Assembly: GCA_027574665.1 (NCBI GenBank)
Contig: CM050657.1
Location: 16,318,404 to 16,382,403, forward strand
DNA: 64,000 nt
Direction of reading: 5' to 3'
DNA from: Rhynochetos jubatus
Lineage: Eukaryota; Chordata; Aves; Eurypygiformes; Rhynochetidae
A program made the position numbers and the translations under genes. A model generated the notes under the pieces. That model did not search any database, was not told the DNA's origin, and worked only from the letters and a program-made list of their open reading frames with translations. Shown here one piece after another: positions 1 to 12,542 of this stretch. Every line of letters begins with the position of its first letter. The first letter of the stretch is position 1.

Positions 1-1438
1 ATCCTTCATCAATTTTCTAAGAAGCTCCTGTGGAAAATCTCCAGGGAACGGTCTACAAACCAAGGCTCCTTGAAACAATATCTATGTGGCAAGTGGACCC
101 AAACAACTTCCAGGTACAGCAAGATCAAAATAAGCAAGATTAGCATATTCCAAAATCCATTTGATTAAGCCAAGACCCAAGTATTTAACATGTAGATTTT
201 TCCAGGGGCCTTGATGGAACATTACCATCAGCACCAATCGCTACAAGCAAAGCAATAACAGATGCGATAGCATCTCCAGGGTGAATTCAGATTCTCATCC
301 ATATGAAGTAATTAATCCTCAATTTGTGTGTGTTTTCTGTTTTATTATCTTTCCTATACTATCTACAGTTACCAGGTAAAAACAATTGGATGTTTTAGCC
401 CCCCAATATTAACAGTACAGGAATGCACAGATTAAAAAGCATATGTCCTTTAAAAGGCTTATTCATGGTCATTTCTTACATTTATATTGTGTTAATTTAA
501 CACTGACAAGAAAATTCAGTGGATTTGATGAAGAGCTTTTTCTATACCCTTAATCTACCTCTTACCAAACAGGAGAGGTGAAAAATGTTCTTTAACAATT
601 AGAACTCCTTAGATCCATGTTGTGCATTAAATGGTAACTATGTAATTAAAAGGAACAAATTTAAAATCTGACAACAATTGGTGCATCTCCAGCATTTAAA
701 ATGATTCAATTATTAATAATTCATGCTCAAAACCCCATGTGGGCAATGAAGCAGAAGGAAAGATGAAAACGAAGTCGGATCCATGACTAACCTTACATCT
801 GCACAGAGCCTGACTAAACAGAGTTACAGCATTATGTTTTCTACAACATTTACCCAAATACAGTAGGAAATTGTCACACCATAATATGCATTCGCAGTGA
901 TGCTCAGCAGTTAGTTAATAGCATGGGGGTGGGGAAAAGCCATGCTAATATACAAGAATCCAGATATGCATAAAGTTCCATATCAAGTCCGGTTGAATAA
1001 GAGTACTAAGTGGGTTAGATGCTTGACAGATTTTAATTACACAAGTTAAAGTCAAATTTTCTTTAATATTTCAGGGGGTCTAGTCCAACCTTTATTGTTT
1101 TGGTGCTGGTTTGAACAAAAATCAGAAACATTATCTCTAGCAATATATGGTCAGACTTCTAATGAGAAAGTCATAATTCTGAGACATCAGTCTACATAAA
1201 ATAGTCATTAGAAGATGATTCACATTGTCTCTTGTTCACTTATCACATCCAGCAACATATTCTGATTGGTATTAGATCTGCTCTCACAAATTTAGTCTGA
1301 ACTAGAAATTTACACAAGCAGCCCAACATACTGTAGATGTGTCTCTATCAGTTCAACCCAAAATTCAAACTTCAAGTGAGATTTCATCTGTTAACCTACA
1401 ACAAACTTAATTACTTAATTCTCGCTCTAGGTTTTCAA
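1..1438. other. gene-free AT-rich stretch
   Basis: AT-rich unique sequence with no open frame of 60 codons in any frame and no repeat I recognise. Nothing in it supports a gene or a structured RNA. Confidence 0.6.
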
Positions 1439-1453
1439 TTTTTCTCTCTCTTT

Positions 1454-1486
<33 letters not shown>
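1439..1486. repeat. pyrimidine tract ending in a run of 31 T
   Basis: A 48-nt pure C/T stretch (short CT repeats first) ends in 31 consecutive T at 1456-1486. If this were the poly(A) tail of a minus-strand retrocopy, an AATAAA (TTTATT on the plus strand) would be expected just to the right. None is seen in the next 60 nt, so a simple homopolymer expansion is more likely. It is probably length-polymorphic. Confidence 0.85.
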
Positions 1487-1493
<7 letters not shown>

Positions 1494-4400
1494 CTGTCCT
1501 TGTATAGCTTTTTTGGAAAACTTGATACCATAATAAGCAGCATATGAAAGTAATGGCATTGATATGTCTGAATTAGCTGCAAAGTCACTTTTCAAGCCCA
1601 AGCCAATGATGCTGCATGTTATGCCAAAGTCCTCCTGAGTCAAGCAGCTATAAAAGACTGAGGGGCACAGAAAGGATAGAGCGCTGTCATCTCCTTGCAT
1701 TAGTATTAATAATAATTTGTAATGCTACCATATTGTTGGATGTAACTGTCCAAAGACAGGGTGTGGTCTAGGAGACCTCCCAGGATAGAAATACCCACAC
1801 AACATCCTCAGAAATACAACACCCTAAGAGGCATATGCAATGGTATACCTTTCATCAAGGTCCACAGCTATTCAAGAAATAGCCCAAAACGTATTTTTGA
1901 AGGGTAGGGCTCGAACATACCCATATTTTTACCATTAAAACATATACTTGATTTAAGTCCATTAAAACAGATTACAACTTTAGTGTTTGAACCGTGCTCA
2001 AACACTTCTTAAAAAGTGTCATAAGTAGATTTGTTTACTCCTGCAACCTTTTTGATGTTCTGGTTCTAATCATTGTTCCATATGTGGGGGGATGAGAGAA
2101 GAGACATGTTTATTCTGTGGCTGATTTATTACAAAATCAAGACCATTCAGATTCAAATTCCACTCCTCCTTAAATACATTGTTGCTGTTCTCTCTTTCAC
2201 ACAATTTACCACCACATGTAAAGGTCAAGTCCACTGGTAAAGTAATTCATATGGTTATCCAAATCCTATCCAAGCTATAAATTAATGTGACACAAACTGC
2301 CTAAAGCGTTTCTTCTATTTCTAATGTTATACACAGGCAAGTCTGGCCTGGTGTACTGATAATTAAAGTAAAAACTGCATACACCTCCCCTGAGAACACA
2401 CACACCAAATGGGAAGTCAGTCAGTTCCAGGATGGGACCTGCTGAGGGAGACACAGCAATGATCTGTAGTGAATGCTAACTCTGGGCTTTCAGTGGAAAA
2501 AAATAAGTACACTTTACTTCACAATTGCCTCCTGTATCACAATCATAGAGAGAGAAGTGCCAAAGGAGGAAAAAGGCCACAAAATTTCATCAGAATCCTG
2601 ATGTTCCTGATTTTACACAAAGCAACCAGAAGAGCTGCAGGCTGGTCTCCTAATGCTCTGAAAATTAAGACTTACAGAAATCACATGTGAACATATTGTT
2701 TTCCAGAACTTGCTATTTTCTTAAAAATCTCAAGCCTGTGGTGGAACATGATGCATGCTCTGCAAACAGACTTTACATTTTGTAGCTAGAATGAGCTTAT
2801 TTATTTTGAAACCACAGACTGATCATCAGTGTTGCCCTCAAGAACAGTAAAAGGAGATTAAATGTTTTTTTTCCCCTCCATTTCTGATACAGCTAACAGT
2901 TTGATTAGCAAACTTAATACCATAAATAAACTGGAACAACTCACCCTGCAGACTTCACTGGAAATGAGCTAATATGCACCTGCTGAAGATTCAACCCACA
3001 AGGAGGTAGTCTCCTTGGAAACTGCTCCTGATGGTCTGAAATACAACAGAAACATTCACTGAGAAAACTTGGATTTGTAGAGGTGCTGGGAAAGGTGGTG
3101 AAAGACCAGGATTTTGCCCCTAAAATTAACTGTCTGAAGAGGGAATGTTCAAGACTGTTATGTAGTATAAGTAGTTTAGGGAGCCCAGGATAGACCTGGA
3201 GAGAAGAATCTATATTAAAGAAGTGAAGAGAAGCTTCAGAGCCTAAGATACATCATCCATCCCTAAACTACAATTTCCTTCTCTGAGACTATGCAGCTGA
3301 ACTAGCATCTTCAGTGCAGCTTAATCCATGAGAAAGTAGTTTACCCAGAGTGGCTCAAACCCTGCTCTAAGCCTGGACATTTACAACACCTGCTAATATT
3401 CGCCTGTTCTCACATGCTTTTAGAACATCTTTCATTTCTGATTAGCATTACAAACAGCTACTTTCTGCTGTCCTCTCTCCTCCCAAGTCTTTCATAAAAC
3501 CTGTCGACTGATTTATTTAAGCACTTATCTTTTAACTAGACAGGTGCACACTTGCAACAACTCTTGTAGCTGGGCTCATTTAACAGCTCTGTTAGGGGCC
3601 CATCCTTGCAAGATACTGAGCTGCACAAAAGTTATCACTCTAAATACACACGGAAAGCAATGATTTAGGGCTCTCTCCATCTCACAGGTAGTGCTCAGTG
3701 CCTTAGGCATCAGTTGCTCCTTGTTAAGAAGATTGTAAAAGGACCATCCCATCCAACTATTCAATGTTATTTTAATAGGTTACATTACGTGAACTTGATA
3801 CAGTAGTGATTATCTGAGTCAGAGGATCCATTTGCTCCAGAGCCTTCAATCACAAAAGCAGGTAAAAGTAAATCCCTATAACATAGACAGGTAAGAGTTT
3901 GGACAGTGTCAGTGTCCACATCTGTGTGATCTTATTTGCATATTCCAAACCTACTTGACCACACCTGCACTCAGGTACTTTTTGTTGACATTGTACTGTC
4001 AGAGACTGGAGTTGAAGGGAGAGGAAAAAAAATGAAGAGTAAATTCACAGGGAGATTTATTTATTTTTTAAAGTCAACAAGACCATAAAGGAAATCCTAA
4101 ATAAGTAACTCACATAAAGGAAGCAGGCTGCAGAATCCCTCACTGGCTGTCATTCTACACTGTCACAGGCTGACTTTCATAGGAGATGAATTATGACACT
4201 CTGGGGTACATTGTAGGAAAACAGCCACAGATTACACAGCCACATACAAACTGCATTACTTAGAAGCTGAAGCAGAAGCTAACAGAGACATGTTCTCCAC
4301 AGACATTACTCAAACTGCAGGTGAATGGTAGATCGCAGATACATCTATACCCAGTCCCTCTTCTGTGCAAAACCCAAACTCATTGCAAAGAAGAAAACAC

Positions 4401-5214
4401 CTTAAGAGAATGTGAAGGGAAAGTTTAAGCAGTTTCAGTCCACATCCAGGGTGTCTCCCCTAGTTCTCCCACAGAAAACTATCCAGATCTCTGCACCTGA
4501 ACTAATGCATTTTGGGAGATGACAAAAGTAAAGACTTTGAGAAGGAAACCAAGTGCTGTCTCAGTAGTTTCAAAGACAGAACAGTGTTGCGAGCTCTATA
4601 CTGCTTCCTTCCAATTCCAGTCCAGCGTAGTACAGCTGAATGCATGTCCTACAGCTATAGCCCAACAACCTGGCTAAAACATTCAGGCTCAATTCAAAAT
4701 CTTTACGTAGTGAAACATTTACTGTGGTTTTCAGAAGTTACAAGATCACTTCCAAACGTATATACACGTGTGCACAGAGTGTTGCACACAACATAAACAT
4801 CATCATAAGTAAAATTAACCGTCAGCTAATCTAAATTCCTTTGGGTTCAAACAGTACGAGTGTCTGCATGAAACCTGAAATCCTAAAGTATTAGGAAATC
4901 TCAATAAAGCTTCTGAGTATAATTTTTAAACCCTGAAACATTAAATCCAATCACATGAAAACAAAACAAAGGATTTAGTAACTGGAGTAGGAAGAAATTC
5001 AAACCCATTCAAGTATATTTTCTTTCATTCATGTGGGATCATGACCACCTTTTAACTTTTTTATTTCTTGTCTGATCTATCAGAAAAAAGGTCCTTGGCA
5101 ATCATCTCCTCATCTAGCCAGACTGCCATTAAACACCTAATGCCCCCATTAGCTTGTTTAAATGTCTTGTTTTCAAGCGGTCTCTAACTTAGCTCTCAGA
5201 GCAGTATTAGATTC
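1487..5214. other. non-coding stretch with short overlapping ORFs
   Basis: No recognisable gene. The longest open frame is 94 codons (4512-4796, plus) and resembles no family known to me. An ATTTGCAT octamer (POU-type site) occurs at 3934-3941, but a single copy is expected by chance. The composition is AT-rich and typical of avian intergenic or intronic DNA. Confidence 0.5.
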
Positions 5215-5217
5215 TTC

Positions 5218-5262
5218 ACTTTAGGACATTTGCAAACATTTAGGACATTAGGACTTTAGGAT
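5218..5262 (+). repeat. small cluster of TTAGGA units
   Basis: Four TTAGGA hexamers occur within 41 nt, starting at 5221, 5240, 5248 and 5256. The spacing is irregular, and the units are not TTAGGG, so this is not an interstitial telomere array. It is most likely a small local tandem duplication. Confidence 0.5.
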
Positions 5263-6610
5263 ATCCTCATAGCAGGACACTTTTTTTAAAAAGAAATCCA
5301 TGTGCAACCAAGTCTTCCACTTGGTATGAGCCACAAAGCCAACAGTTCTGACTTCAGACTGACAGAGATGCCTCTCTGGGGAGGACCATGGGGTAGTTTT
5401 GTGGCTGGAGGTGTATATATTTTTCAGCCGTGGTTGTACCTGTTTGCGGTTGCTAGCAGGCTGGAGAAGGGGCAGCTCTGTGCTTATATCCAGCTGCTCT
5501 TCAGGGTCTCGGGTTCAGAAGGTACCATCGAGCTTTAGTCAGAAACATATTGTACTGGCATACTCACCACTGTCAGCTTTGGGAAACAGCTGCATACCCA
5601 GAAGATAATTTTTCAGGAATCCTAAGGAGCAGCACTTTTGCGTGGAGGGGACCACGGAGTTTGGCATTTTTGTTGCTTGCTTCAGGGCTGACAGGAGGTT
5701 CCCAAACCTGTCATTTCATTTATAGATAATGACACCCAGTATTTAGGACCAGATGTTTTTAAATATATCCTAGCTGAAAAGATGAAGGTCATTAATTTAA
5801 TGAGACTCATACCTCATATAAATCCTGTAAGGACAAGCATGATGAAAATTAACTTCTTCCAAGTGACCAGACATATCAGTCCCATGTTGCAGCAGGTTAG
5901 CCCTATCAAAGGCTATGAGGTGTGGGGATTTCATTTCATCATCCTGAGGATTAAGGGCGGACTGAGACCTCTCAACCAGACTCGAGGCCTTGAGGCAGAG
6001 CAAGCCCCAACCATGGGCTGCAGTGAGGCACAAGTGGAGTGGGCCCAGCTCAGGGCATGCCTTTTTTCCTTCAGGGAGGACTTCTACCCCAGTCCTGAGG
6101 AAGCTTTCTCACAACAAACCCCTTACTGCAGAACTATTCAGTTCTCAAAACCTGGAAGTTGCCTGTCAGAAGGAGGGACTGCTCTGGTTCAGAGTGGGGA
6201 GCTGCTTCTACCTCAGGGCCATCCCACAACAGTGCCCAGGGCTGCCCCTTCCCACCAGGCCCAGCCCCACAAGAGCCTTCCCAGACCCTTCTCTTCCTCC
6301 TCGCAGCATTTTCACAAAACTGGATTTACTTCAACTTGTTTAACCACCAGTGCTTCAGGAAGACAGGGCCTTGTTCTGTTATTTCCTCAGAGCAGCATTT
6401 CCCTCGTTCCTAGCCTTGATTGACATTGGATCTGTTTCAGACCATAAAGAACAAGTGATAGCTATGAGCCTTGAGCCTCAGGGCCAGATTTACAGGCAGA
6501 AAGAGAATTCATTGATTTTTTTCCATGTATTTGTTGTTATGGGCAAAATAGGCCTCTTAGTTTCAATCTGGAGACACTTTTATTGTTCACCTTTTCTCGT
6601 ATGTCCTTAG
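5262..6610. other. non-coding stretch holding the longest ORF of the window
   Basis: A 213-codon frame at 5782-6423 (plus) is the longest in the window. It lies in a locally GC-richer patch (about 5990-6330) where overlapping frames on both strands are also open. It shows no domain, repeat or motif I recognise. The overlap of several long frames suggests low stop density rather than coding. Confidence 0.45.
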
Positions 6611-6975
6611 GCACATGGAGTCACAGCAGAGGTAAGCCAGGCCCAGGACTCAGTGCAAAGTATCACTTGTACTGAAAGCTTTCTGGATTCCCACAGTAAG
6701 GACAAGCAGCCGCATTCTTCACTAACAGAAATCAGCCTGGTACCAGCAGCTGAAGAGCTGGATCAGCTCTCTAGCTTTACAACACAGTTAACCATTTCAG
6801 AAGAAGACAGATTGAAAAATCTCAAACAAGAGATAACTTTAAAACACAAGCAGATAATAAGTCTCCTAGAAAAAGTTACAAATTCAACAGCTCCTACCCA
6901 TTACAGTGTTTTCCTTGATTTTAAATGGATTTCAAAGTTGGACAAGGCACATAGCAAAGTTGTCCTTGCTCCTTG
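6611..6975 (+). CDS. candidate internal coding exon with a short coiled coil (unrecognised)
   Basis: The frame is open from the acceptor-like AG at 6609-6610, preceded by a T-rich tract, to a donor-like TTG|GTAAGG at 6975/6976. That is about 121 codons, with in-frame TAG just before and TAA just after. The first part is polar and Ser/Gln/Asp-rich. Around 6812-6877 the frame shows four heptads with L, I, I, V at every 'a' position and L, K, L at the 'd' positions, a short amphipathic coiled-coil pattern with one break. A second good donor (GAG|GTAAGC) at 6631/6632 could instead define a 21-nt microexon. I do not recognise the protein. It could be an exon of a lineage-specific gene, a gene relic or a chance frame. 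The segment after the heptads looks less protein-like, so the true 3' border may be earlier. Confidence 0.3.
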
Positions 6976-7769
6976 GTAAGGTATTGCCTTTGGTTAATTA
7001 CCTTTACTGGTCCTGAATTTGGGAAGATTTTGTTGTTTTCTGACTACTGTTCACTCTGGCCAGCTACTAAGAAAGAGTTTTTCATATATAATACATAGAT
7101 GCACATTTACTAGTCAAATAGCCACCACAGTCACAATTAACTAACAGTAACTCCTATGAGACACAATGACAGACAAGTCCTTTTTACTTTGCACTAAAAA
7201 GGATTAAAGATGCTCAAATACACAGTTACATCTCTGCTTAGGGGTACTAGCTACTTAAACTGCGTGTGATGGCAGATGGCTGTTTCACAGCTGAATATTT
7301 ACTACGTCCAAATTCTCCCTTTGAAGATACTTGTGTGATTAATTTGCTTTCTTTCCAACTGTTAAACAAATTAAAGTTATTATGAGGTATGGAAGAACAG
7401 GGTTCATTCCATTTCAAGCCTTCTGAAACAAATATCATAAGGGTAAAGATGTGTCAGTGAGTTTCCTTGACTACTTAGTGTTCTTTTAACCTTAGCTTGA
7501 TCACGTCAGATCAAAAAAAGAATTAATTACTTTCACAACAAGAGTATTTATTGTTTGCAAGACACAAACCTCTGCTTAAAACTGTGGGAAATTTCCAAAC
7601 TTGAGTTCTATTACAGGGAAAAATCAAAACAAAATTTATCTTTAGAAAGGGTGCAGGAGGGAATAAATTGAGAAGATTTCAAAGACAGAATGCACAGACA
7701 GAAGTAACCCCTCCGTGGATCTTCCCAAGACTCAAGAGCCAGTTCTTTTCTAAATGAAACCTCTAGGGG

Positions 7770-7842
7770 TGGCAATATTGCCTCCATTGAAATAAATGGA
7801 AAAATTCCAGTAGCCACCAACTGGGGTGGGACTTGATACCGA
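7770..7842. repeat. possible ancient amniote repeat relic (CCATTGA/CAATGG type)
   Basis: The sequence around 7783-7799 reads CTCCATTGAAATAAATGG, followed by AAAATTCCAG and a G-rich segment. From memory this resembles degraded amniote repeats that carry CCATTGACTTCAATGG pairs followed by AAATTCCAG-like sequence. Divergence is high and the family cannot be named by eye. Confidence 0.3.
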
Positions 7843-8031
7843 GAAAATTCTTTAGCCTCAGCTAAATGAGAAGTACAGTCTGGATCCTCCTCAGCCAATA
7901 GCACTTTTACCTTCCATCCCTACGTGCCTCAGAACAGGTTCCTGCTTTAAACTCTCACTGCCATTTTTCCTGCTGTGGCCTCATAAAAATTTTTCACTTT
8001 GAGTCCATGCAGAACATGAACACATTCAAAG

Positions 8032-8047
8032 TTTTTTTTTTTTTTTT
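8032..8047. repeat. T16 homopolymer
   Basis: Sixteen consecutive T followed by CAG. The T run plus CAG mimics a splice acceptor, but no paired donor with a convincing frame was found downstream. Confidence 0.85.
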
Positions 8048-9048
8048 CAGAGGGGCAAAGTAGTCTATTTAAAGCAGGACCAAAAAAAAAATCCTCCTTC
8101 TTGCTAAAGAACATCATCCTGCTCTACCTGGCAAATGAGAGCACTGATCTGGCTTTACTTATTTGTCCAAAGTGCTTCCAGGTCCTTCGATGGCTTTTTA
8201 AGAGATACTAAGTGTTATTACTGCATTATTTTGCTCTGCTTCACTAAGCGGACTTTATGACAAGATTCTCAAGGAGCTCCTGCAGAGTGCAGAAAGGTAA
8301 CTTTAACTGAGCCATCTGAGAACCTGACATTAACCTTTCCAAACAGGCTTTGCTTTATGCTCAGGGCAGGAGTTTATTAATTGGTTGAATGAATCAGCCA
8401 GCACACCAAGGTATTACAAATACAATCATTTATCTCTTTACATTCAGTCTGGACACCTAAGTGCCTGAAGTTCTCTGCTTTTACTTCCAGCAGCTTAAAA
8501 GGGGACTAGTGCCTGCATTGCTGGGCTTGTTTTCCTCCCTGAAGCCTGCAAGCTGCATCATGCCAGAAAGTGGAGCTCCTCTTAGATATCAAAACTTTCA
8601 GACAGCTAAGTTCTTAAAGCAAACACCGAAGAATATGATGGCCCACACACCTTTAGGGCACTTACATTACAGACATCAGTACATGTCAGAAAGGTTTAAG
8701 ATGGGATAAAATAAACAGGTATAGAGTTATTGTCTTTAATTATCCTATGGATTTTCCCCTTTTCCATTCCCTGTGGCTTTTTTTTTCCTAAACACAGAAC
8801 CAGAAAACATGAAATATTATTAAGTCTAGGATCACAGGGAGAGCCAGTAGAGTTGGACAAAATTATCACAGCAAGCCTCACATCAGAGCCAATTGGGGCT
8901 TGCATAGAGACCACCCACCACAAATGTCTGTAGACCTCACCGGTGCAAACTAAACCAGTCCCTGCAGAGTCCATGGGAAAAAACAGTTTCAGAGCCTAAC
9001 TTAGGTACACTGCCTTGTACAGACATTATTATCACCTCCCTGTGTTAG

Positions 9049-9259
9049 TCATTTGTGGAGCCATGGTCCAGCCATCCCTGAATGACACCAGAACATAGTA
9101 CTGGTCTCCACAGCAGGCCCTGTGGAGCCAGAATACTGTCCACAATAATTCTGAGAGTATCAGCCAGGTGTCCCAACACACAGCCAAAAACAATTACGGG
9201 TATTCCTGCTCCTAGACAAGGAGAACATTTAATTTCAACAAACTCCAGCATTCTGCACA
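9049..9259 (+). other. candidate non-coding exon
   Basis: A good pyrimidine tract with TTAG (ending at 9048) and a good donor ACA|GTAAGT (after 9259) bracket 211 nt. All three frames contain a stop near the 5' end (for example TGA at 9079 in frame 1), so it cannot be an internal coding exon. It could be a lncRNA exon or a chance pairing of splice-like signals. Confidence 0.15.
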
Positions 9260-10010
9260 GTAAGTACCAGAACGCTCTTTTTCTTTCGGGACTTCTCAGG
9301 AAGACATCCATGGGTGTTGTACACAATCACTATCTTGTCCCCTCTCCATTCTTTTTTTCTCTTCAGTTCCATTCCATTACTTCATTTCAATGCCTAGTAT
9401 AGTATACAAGATAAGGAGAATGTAATGACAGTTAAAAAATACTGTATATATTAATTAGTAAATAAACCCCAGAAAGCCATCATCTCCTATCACCACCACT
9501 GCAAAAGCTGGCTGTACAAAGAAGTTGATAGCTGCACCTGAAACTTTAATAAATCTATCCAAAACAATTCAATGTAATGTTTGGATCATAAATTCCGAGC
9601 AAAGCATTTAATCACTGTACAACTTTGTCTTTATTATGAATGTCCGCCAGGTATGTGCAAAACAAATATCTTGCAGGACTTGGATATATGCATTGGATAC
9701 AACAAAACAAACAAAAAACCCCACCAAGTATGAATTGTTCTACTGTTCAATTCAAATTCCTGCAAATATTAATGAGTGAGAATGATTTCACAGTTCAGGC
9801 TTACTTTCTGACGAGTCTCACAGTGGCTTTGCCTGATTGCAGCACACTCAGAGAATCAATGCACATAGAAAAGAGTATCAGAAAATCTTTGTATAATAAA
9901 GTATCTTAATTAAAAATAGAATCCTGGTGAATTTCACATCTATATGGTTCCTGTACATGAATCAATATATGCATTGCACTCTCAGAATACACACTGACAT
10001 GCTGTCTCAG

Positions 10011-10151
10011 TCAAAGTTATTGGATGTAGCAAAGGACAGGAAAGAAGAATCAACTGACCAAAGGTTTGCCACAATAGACAAAAATCAAACAACTTGCGTA
10101 TTAGATATTTCCCCTTCTAACAGCAAAGCGTACTATCTAGATAGACGATAA
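10011..10151 (+). CDS. candidate terminal coding exon, unrecognised
   Basis: After an acceptor-like GCTGTCTCAG at 10001-10010, a frame of 46 codons runs to TAA at 10149-10151. An alternative acceptor after 9985 would lengthen it. The peptide is polar and charged, with SKLLDVAKDRKEE near the start and YYLDRR at the end. AATAAA at 10252-10257, 101 nt past the stop, would suit a short 3' UTR. No domain is recognised. The phase does not join cleanly to the 6611-6975 candidate: splicing to the 9985 acceptor would create TGA, and the 10011 acceptor is out of phase. Chance is a real alternative. Confidence 0.2.
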   Translation, partial: SKLLDVAKDRKEESTDQRFATIDKNQTTCVLDISPSNSKAYYLDRR

Positions 10152-10257
10152 ATTAGATGAAACAGTTCAAAAGCGCTCTGAGTTATTGGTTGGATTTGCC
10201 TTATCAAGGTGGCCTTAAATACTCTCTGAAGCAATCAAAATGTGTCTTTTCAATAAA

Positions 10258-12542
10258 CAAAGAAGTTCCTCGAACATGGAAGTAGCTTACACTCTAGTTA
10301 ATTGATATTGATATATGGCCAGTTTATTTCAAGGATTTGAATTGTTTGGTTGTGTATAGATTTTTCTCAAAGAAAAGTTGTCAAAAAAAGTATTAATGGA
10401 AAGATTTTTTTCAATAATAGTCTAATACTTATTGAGAATGAAATAGGAAGTTTCTATATTTAAGGATTGGCATTAGATTCTTGTGGGTGCACAACCATGT
10501 TATCAAGCACTCGTGGTACAGATTCTGCACTTTCAGAATGGCACCTCTGGCTATACACTGTCTACTGCTTTTTCATGCAACTATTTCAACCCCATCAATA
10601 AAACTCAAAAGGCTCCTGCACTGTACTTCAATGTCATCCTTTCATCCCAGATATCCACACCTAAGGTCTCATTAGTATAACTGAAATGATTGTGGTATTT
10701 CTCATCTGCTGTTGCTACACCACAATATCTGATGACAATGGAGCAGTTCTCAGGAAAACATGATGTTTTAACTTTAATACTAATGGCCTGAAACCTGACA
10801 TTGAAGTGGTAGTGTTTAAGATTTGCTTTGGCAACTTAACTGTAACGCTGACACAGAAGGTGAGGATATGGATTTCCCTACATTGTTTTAGCAGCAACTG
10901 AGGTGGTCAAGTAAATAATGTGAAGACTTTCCTTTTTAAAGGAAAATCTGAAAAGTGGTAGGCAGAAGACACAGCACTATAGGCAGGACATCATACTAGA
11001 GGATTCCACTTAAGTAAATCAAGCAAGAGAACATCAAGTTCAAGAACAAGAAAAATAAATACTGCCTCAATACTGCTTTTTCTCCCCAATGTCATCATCA
11101 CTGAAATTTCAGGCTGCTGGTTGGTTTTCTTCATTTGCAAACAAAGAAGCATTTTAAGAAATATTGACATCTGGTTCTGGAATTATTCATGCAGAGTTTT
11201 CTTTGAAATTTAAGTGGGGCTTCCTAAAAACATATACAGGTGTGAGGAGCCAAATCACTTCAGGATTAGCTGTTTCTCAGAAACCTTAGCAATGATACGA
11301 AATTTGAAGCTCTTCTTGAACTTTTCTACTAATTCGGTAATTACTGCTGTGCCTGAAATTGGCCTCTTTCCTGTAATTACTCAGCATGCATTTTCAATCA
11401 AAGAGGTTAACACCTGAATTTAGATTCCAATTAACACCCAAGGTGGACTTTTTGTTTAAAGTTTAATAAATCAGGGACTTTTCCTAGCATAGTATTTCAT
11501 TAGCCCACATAGGCAAACACACAGTATGCACTCTGGACATCTGAAGATCTGCAGCAGAGCATGCTCAAACCACGACCAACTCATATTTGTGGAATATTAG
11601 GATTACGCATATCAGCTGAGGTCAAGAAGGTTGCACATGGGCACATCTCTTGCTTTCTCCTGACTACAGTGAAGGCTTTTCACTGATGCAGCCCAGCAGG
11701 CACAGAGATAGCACTCCTTCAAGTTTCAGTGCTGAGAAATGGGTATAGAAAAAAAATTTTACACCACTTTCACAACTGGAAACCACATTTCTTTAAAGTC
11801 TGTCTTCAAACTTGCATGAAGGTGTGCAATTCTCCCTAAAAAGAAACAGGAAGCATATTTTTTTAACCACCTGTTTTAAAAGGAGTGTCCTGATAGAGAT
11901 GGACAGGGGCAGAGACAAAGGGCAGGTGAAGCAAACAAGGTTATGTTAGACATTTGATATTACAAAAAATTGAACAAATTATTAGCTCTTAGGATAAAAG
12001 AGTGTAATAATATACAGGGGATTGCTCTCTTCCAACTGTCATTCTAAGTGAAACCCTATGACCCCTGTTCTTTCCCTAAAGCATCTCAGTGATGAATTCT
12101 AGACAGTTAATCTTGAAACATTTAAGGAAGCAAAGCTAGCAGGCGTTTTGCTTGAGGAAGGACTGAATTAACAACTAAAAACGGTCAAATTGCCCTTATG
12201 TTCCCCACGGAATGATATTGTTGTAAAAGCCTGATTGCAAAGACAGGTCATTGTGCTGCACAAGGCTTCTCACAGTAGCAAAAAATTTTTCACAATTCTT
12301 GTAAAGCTGCCCACCTTTGGCTCAGGAAATCTTTGAGTCCAAAGCAGCTAAAGCTGAAAGAATTTCTGGAGCAGCACTGTCATACGCTGCATTGTTCTGA
12401 CGCACTTCCCCAAGCACCTTCCGTTGACCACTGTTGGATACAGGACACACATCTCGATAGACCTTTGCTCTAACCTTCTATGGCCGTTTTTATGTTCTCA
12501 TATGTTTTCTGTTGGGTGTTTTATTTTCCTTTAAAAGTATGT
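10258..12542. other. gene-free AT-rich stretch
   Basis: Open frames do not exceed 67 codons. No repeat family recognised. Contains only short A or T runs. Confidence 0.55.

Larger units (their letters stand above)
6976..9048. other. non-coding stretch
   Basis: No gene recognised. The longest frame is 97 codons, on the minus strand at 7611-7904, and overlaps an apparent ancient repeat relic. A 16-T run lies at 8032-8047. The rest is AT-rich unique sequence. Confidence 0.5.

Noticed and set aside
1456..1700. Minus-strand processed retrocopy ending in the poly-T at 1456-1486
   Set aside because: No polyadenylation signal at the expected place and the 71-codon frame beside it matches nothing I know. 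Processed pseudogenes are also rare in birds.
5218..5262. Interstitial telomeric repeat
   Set aside because: Units are TTAGGA with irregular spacing, not TTAGGG arrays.
5782..6423. 213-codon ORF, the longest in the window
   Set aside because: Several overlapping frames are open in the same GC-richer patch. There is no domain, no splice support and no codon pattern, so it looks like a stop-poor accident.
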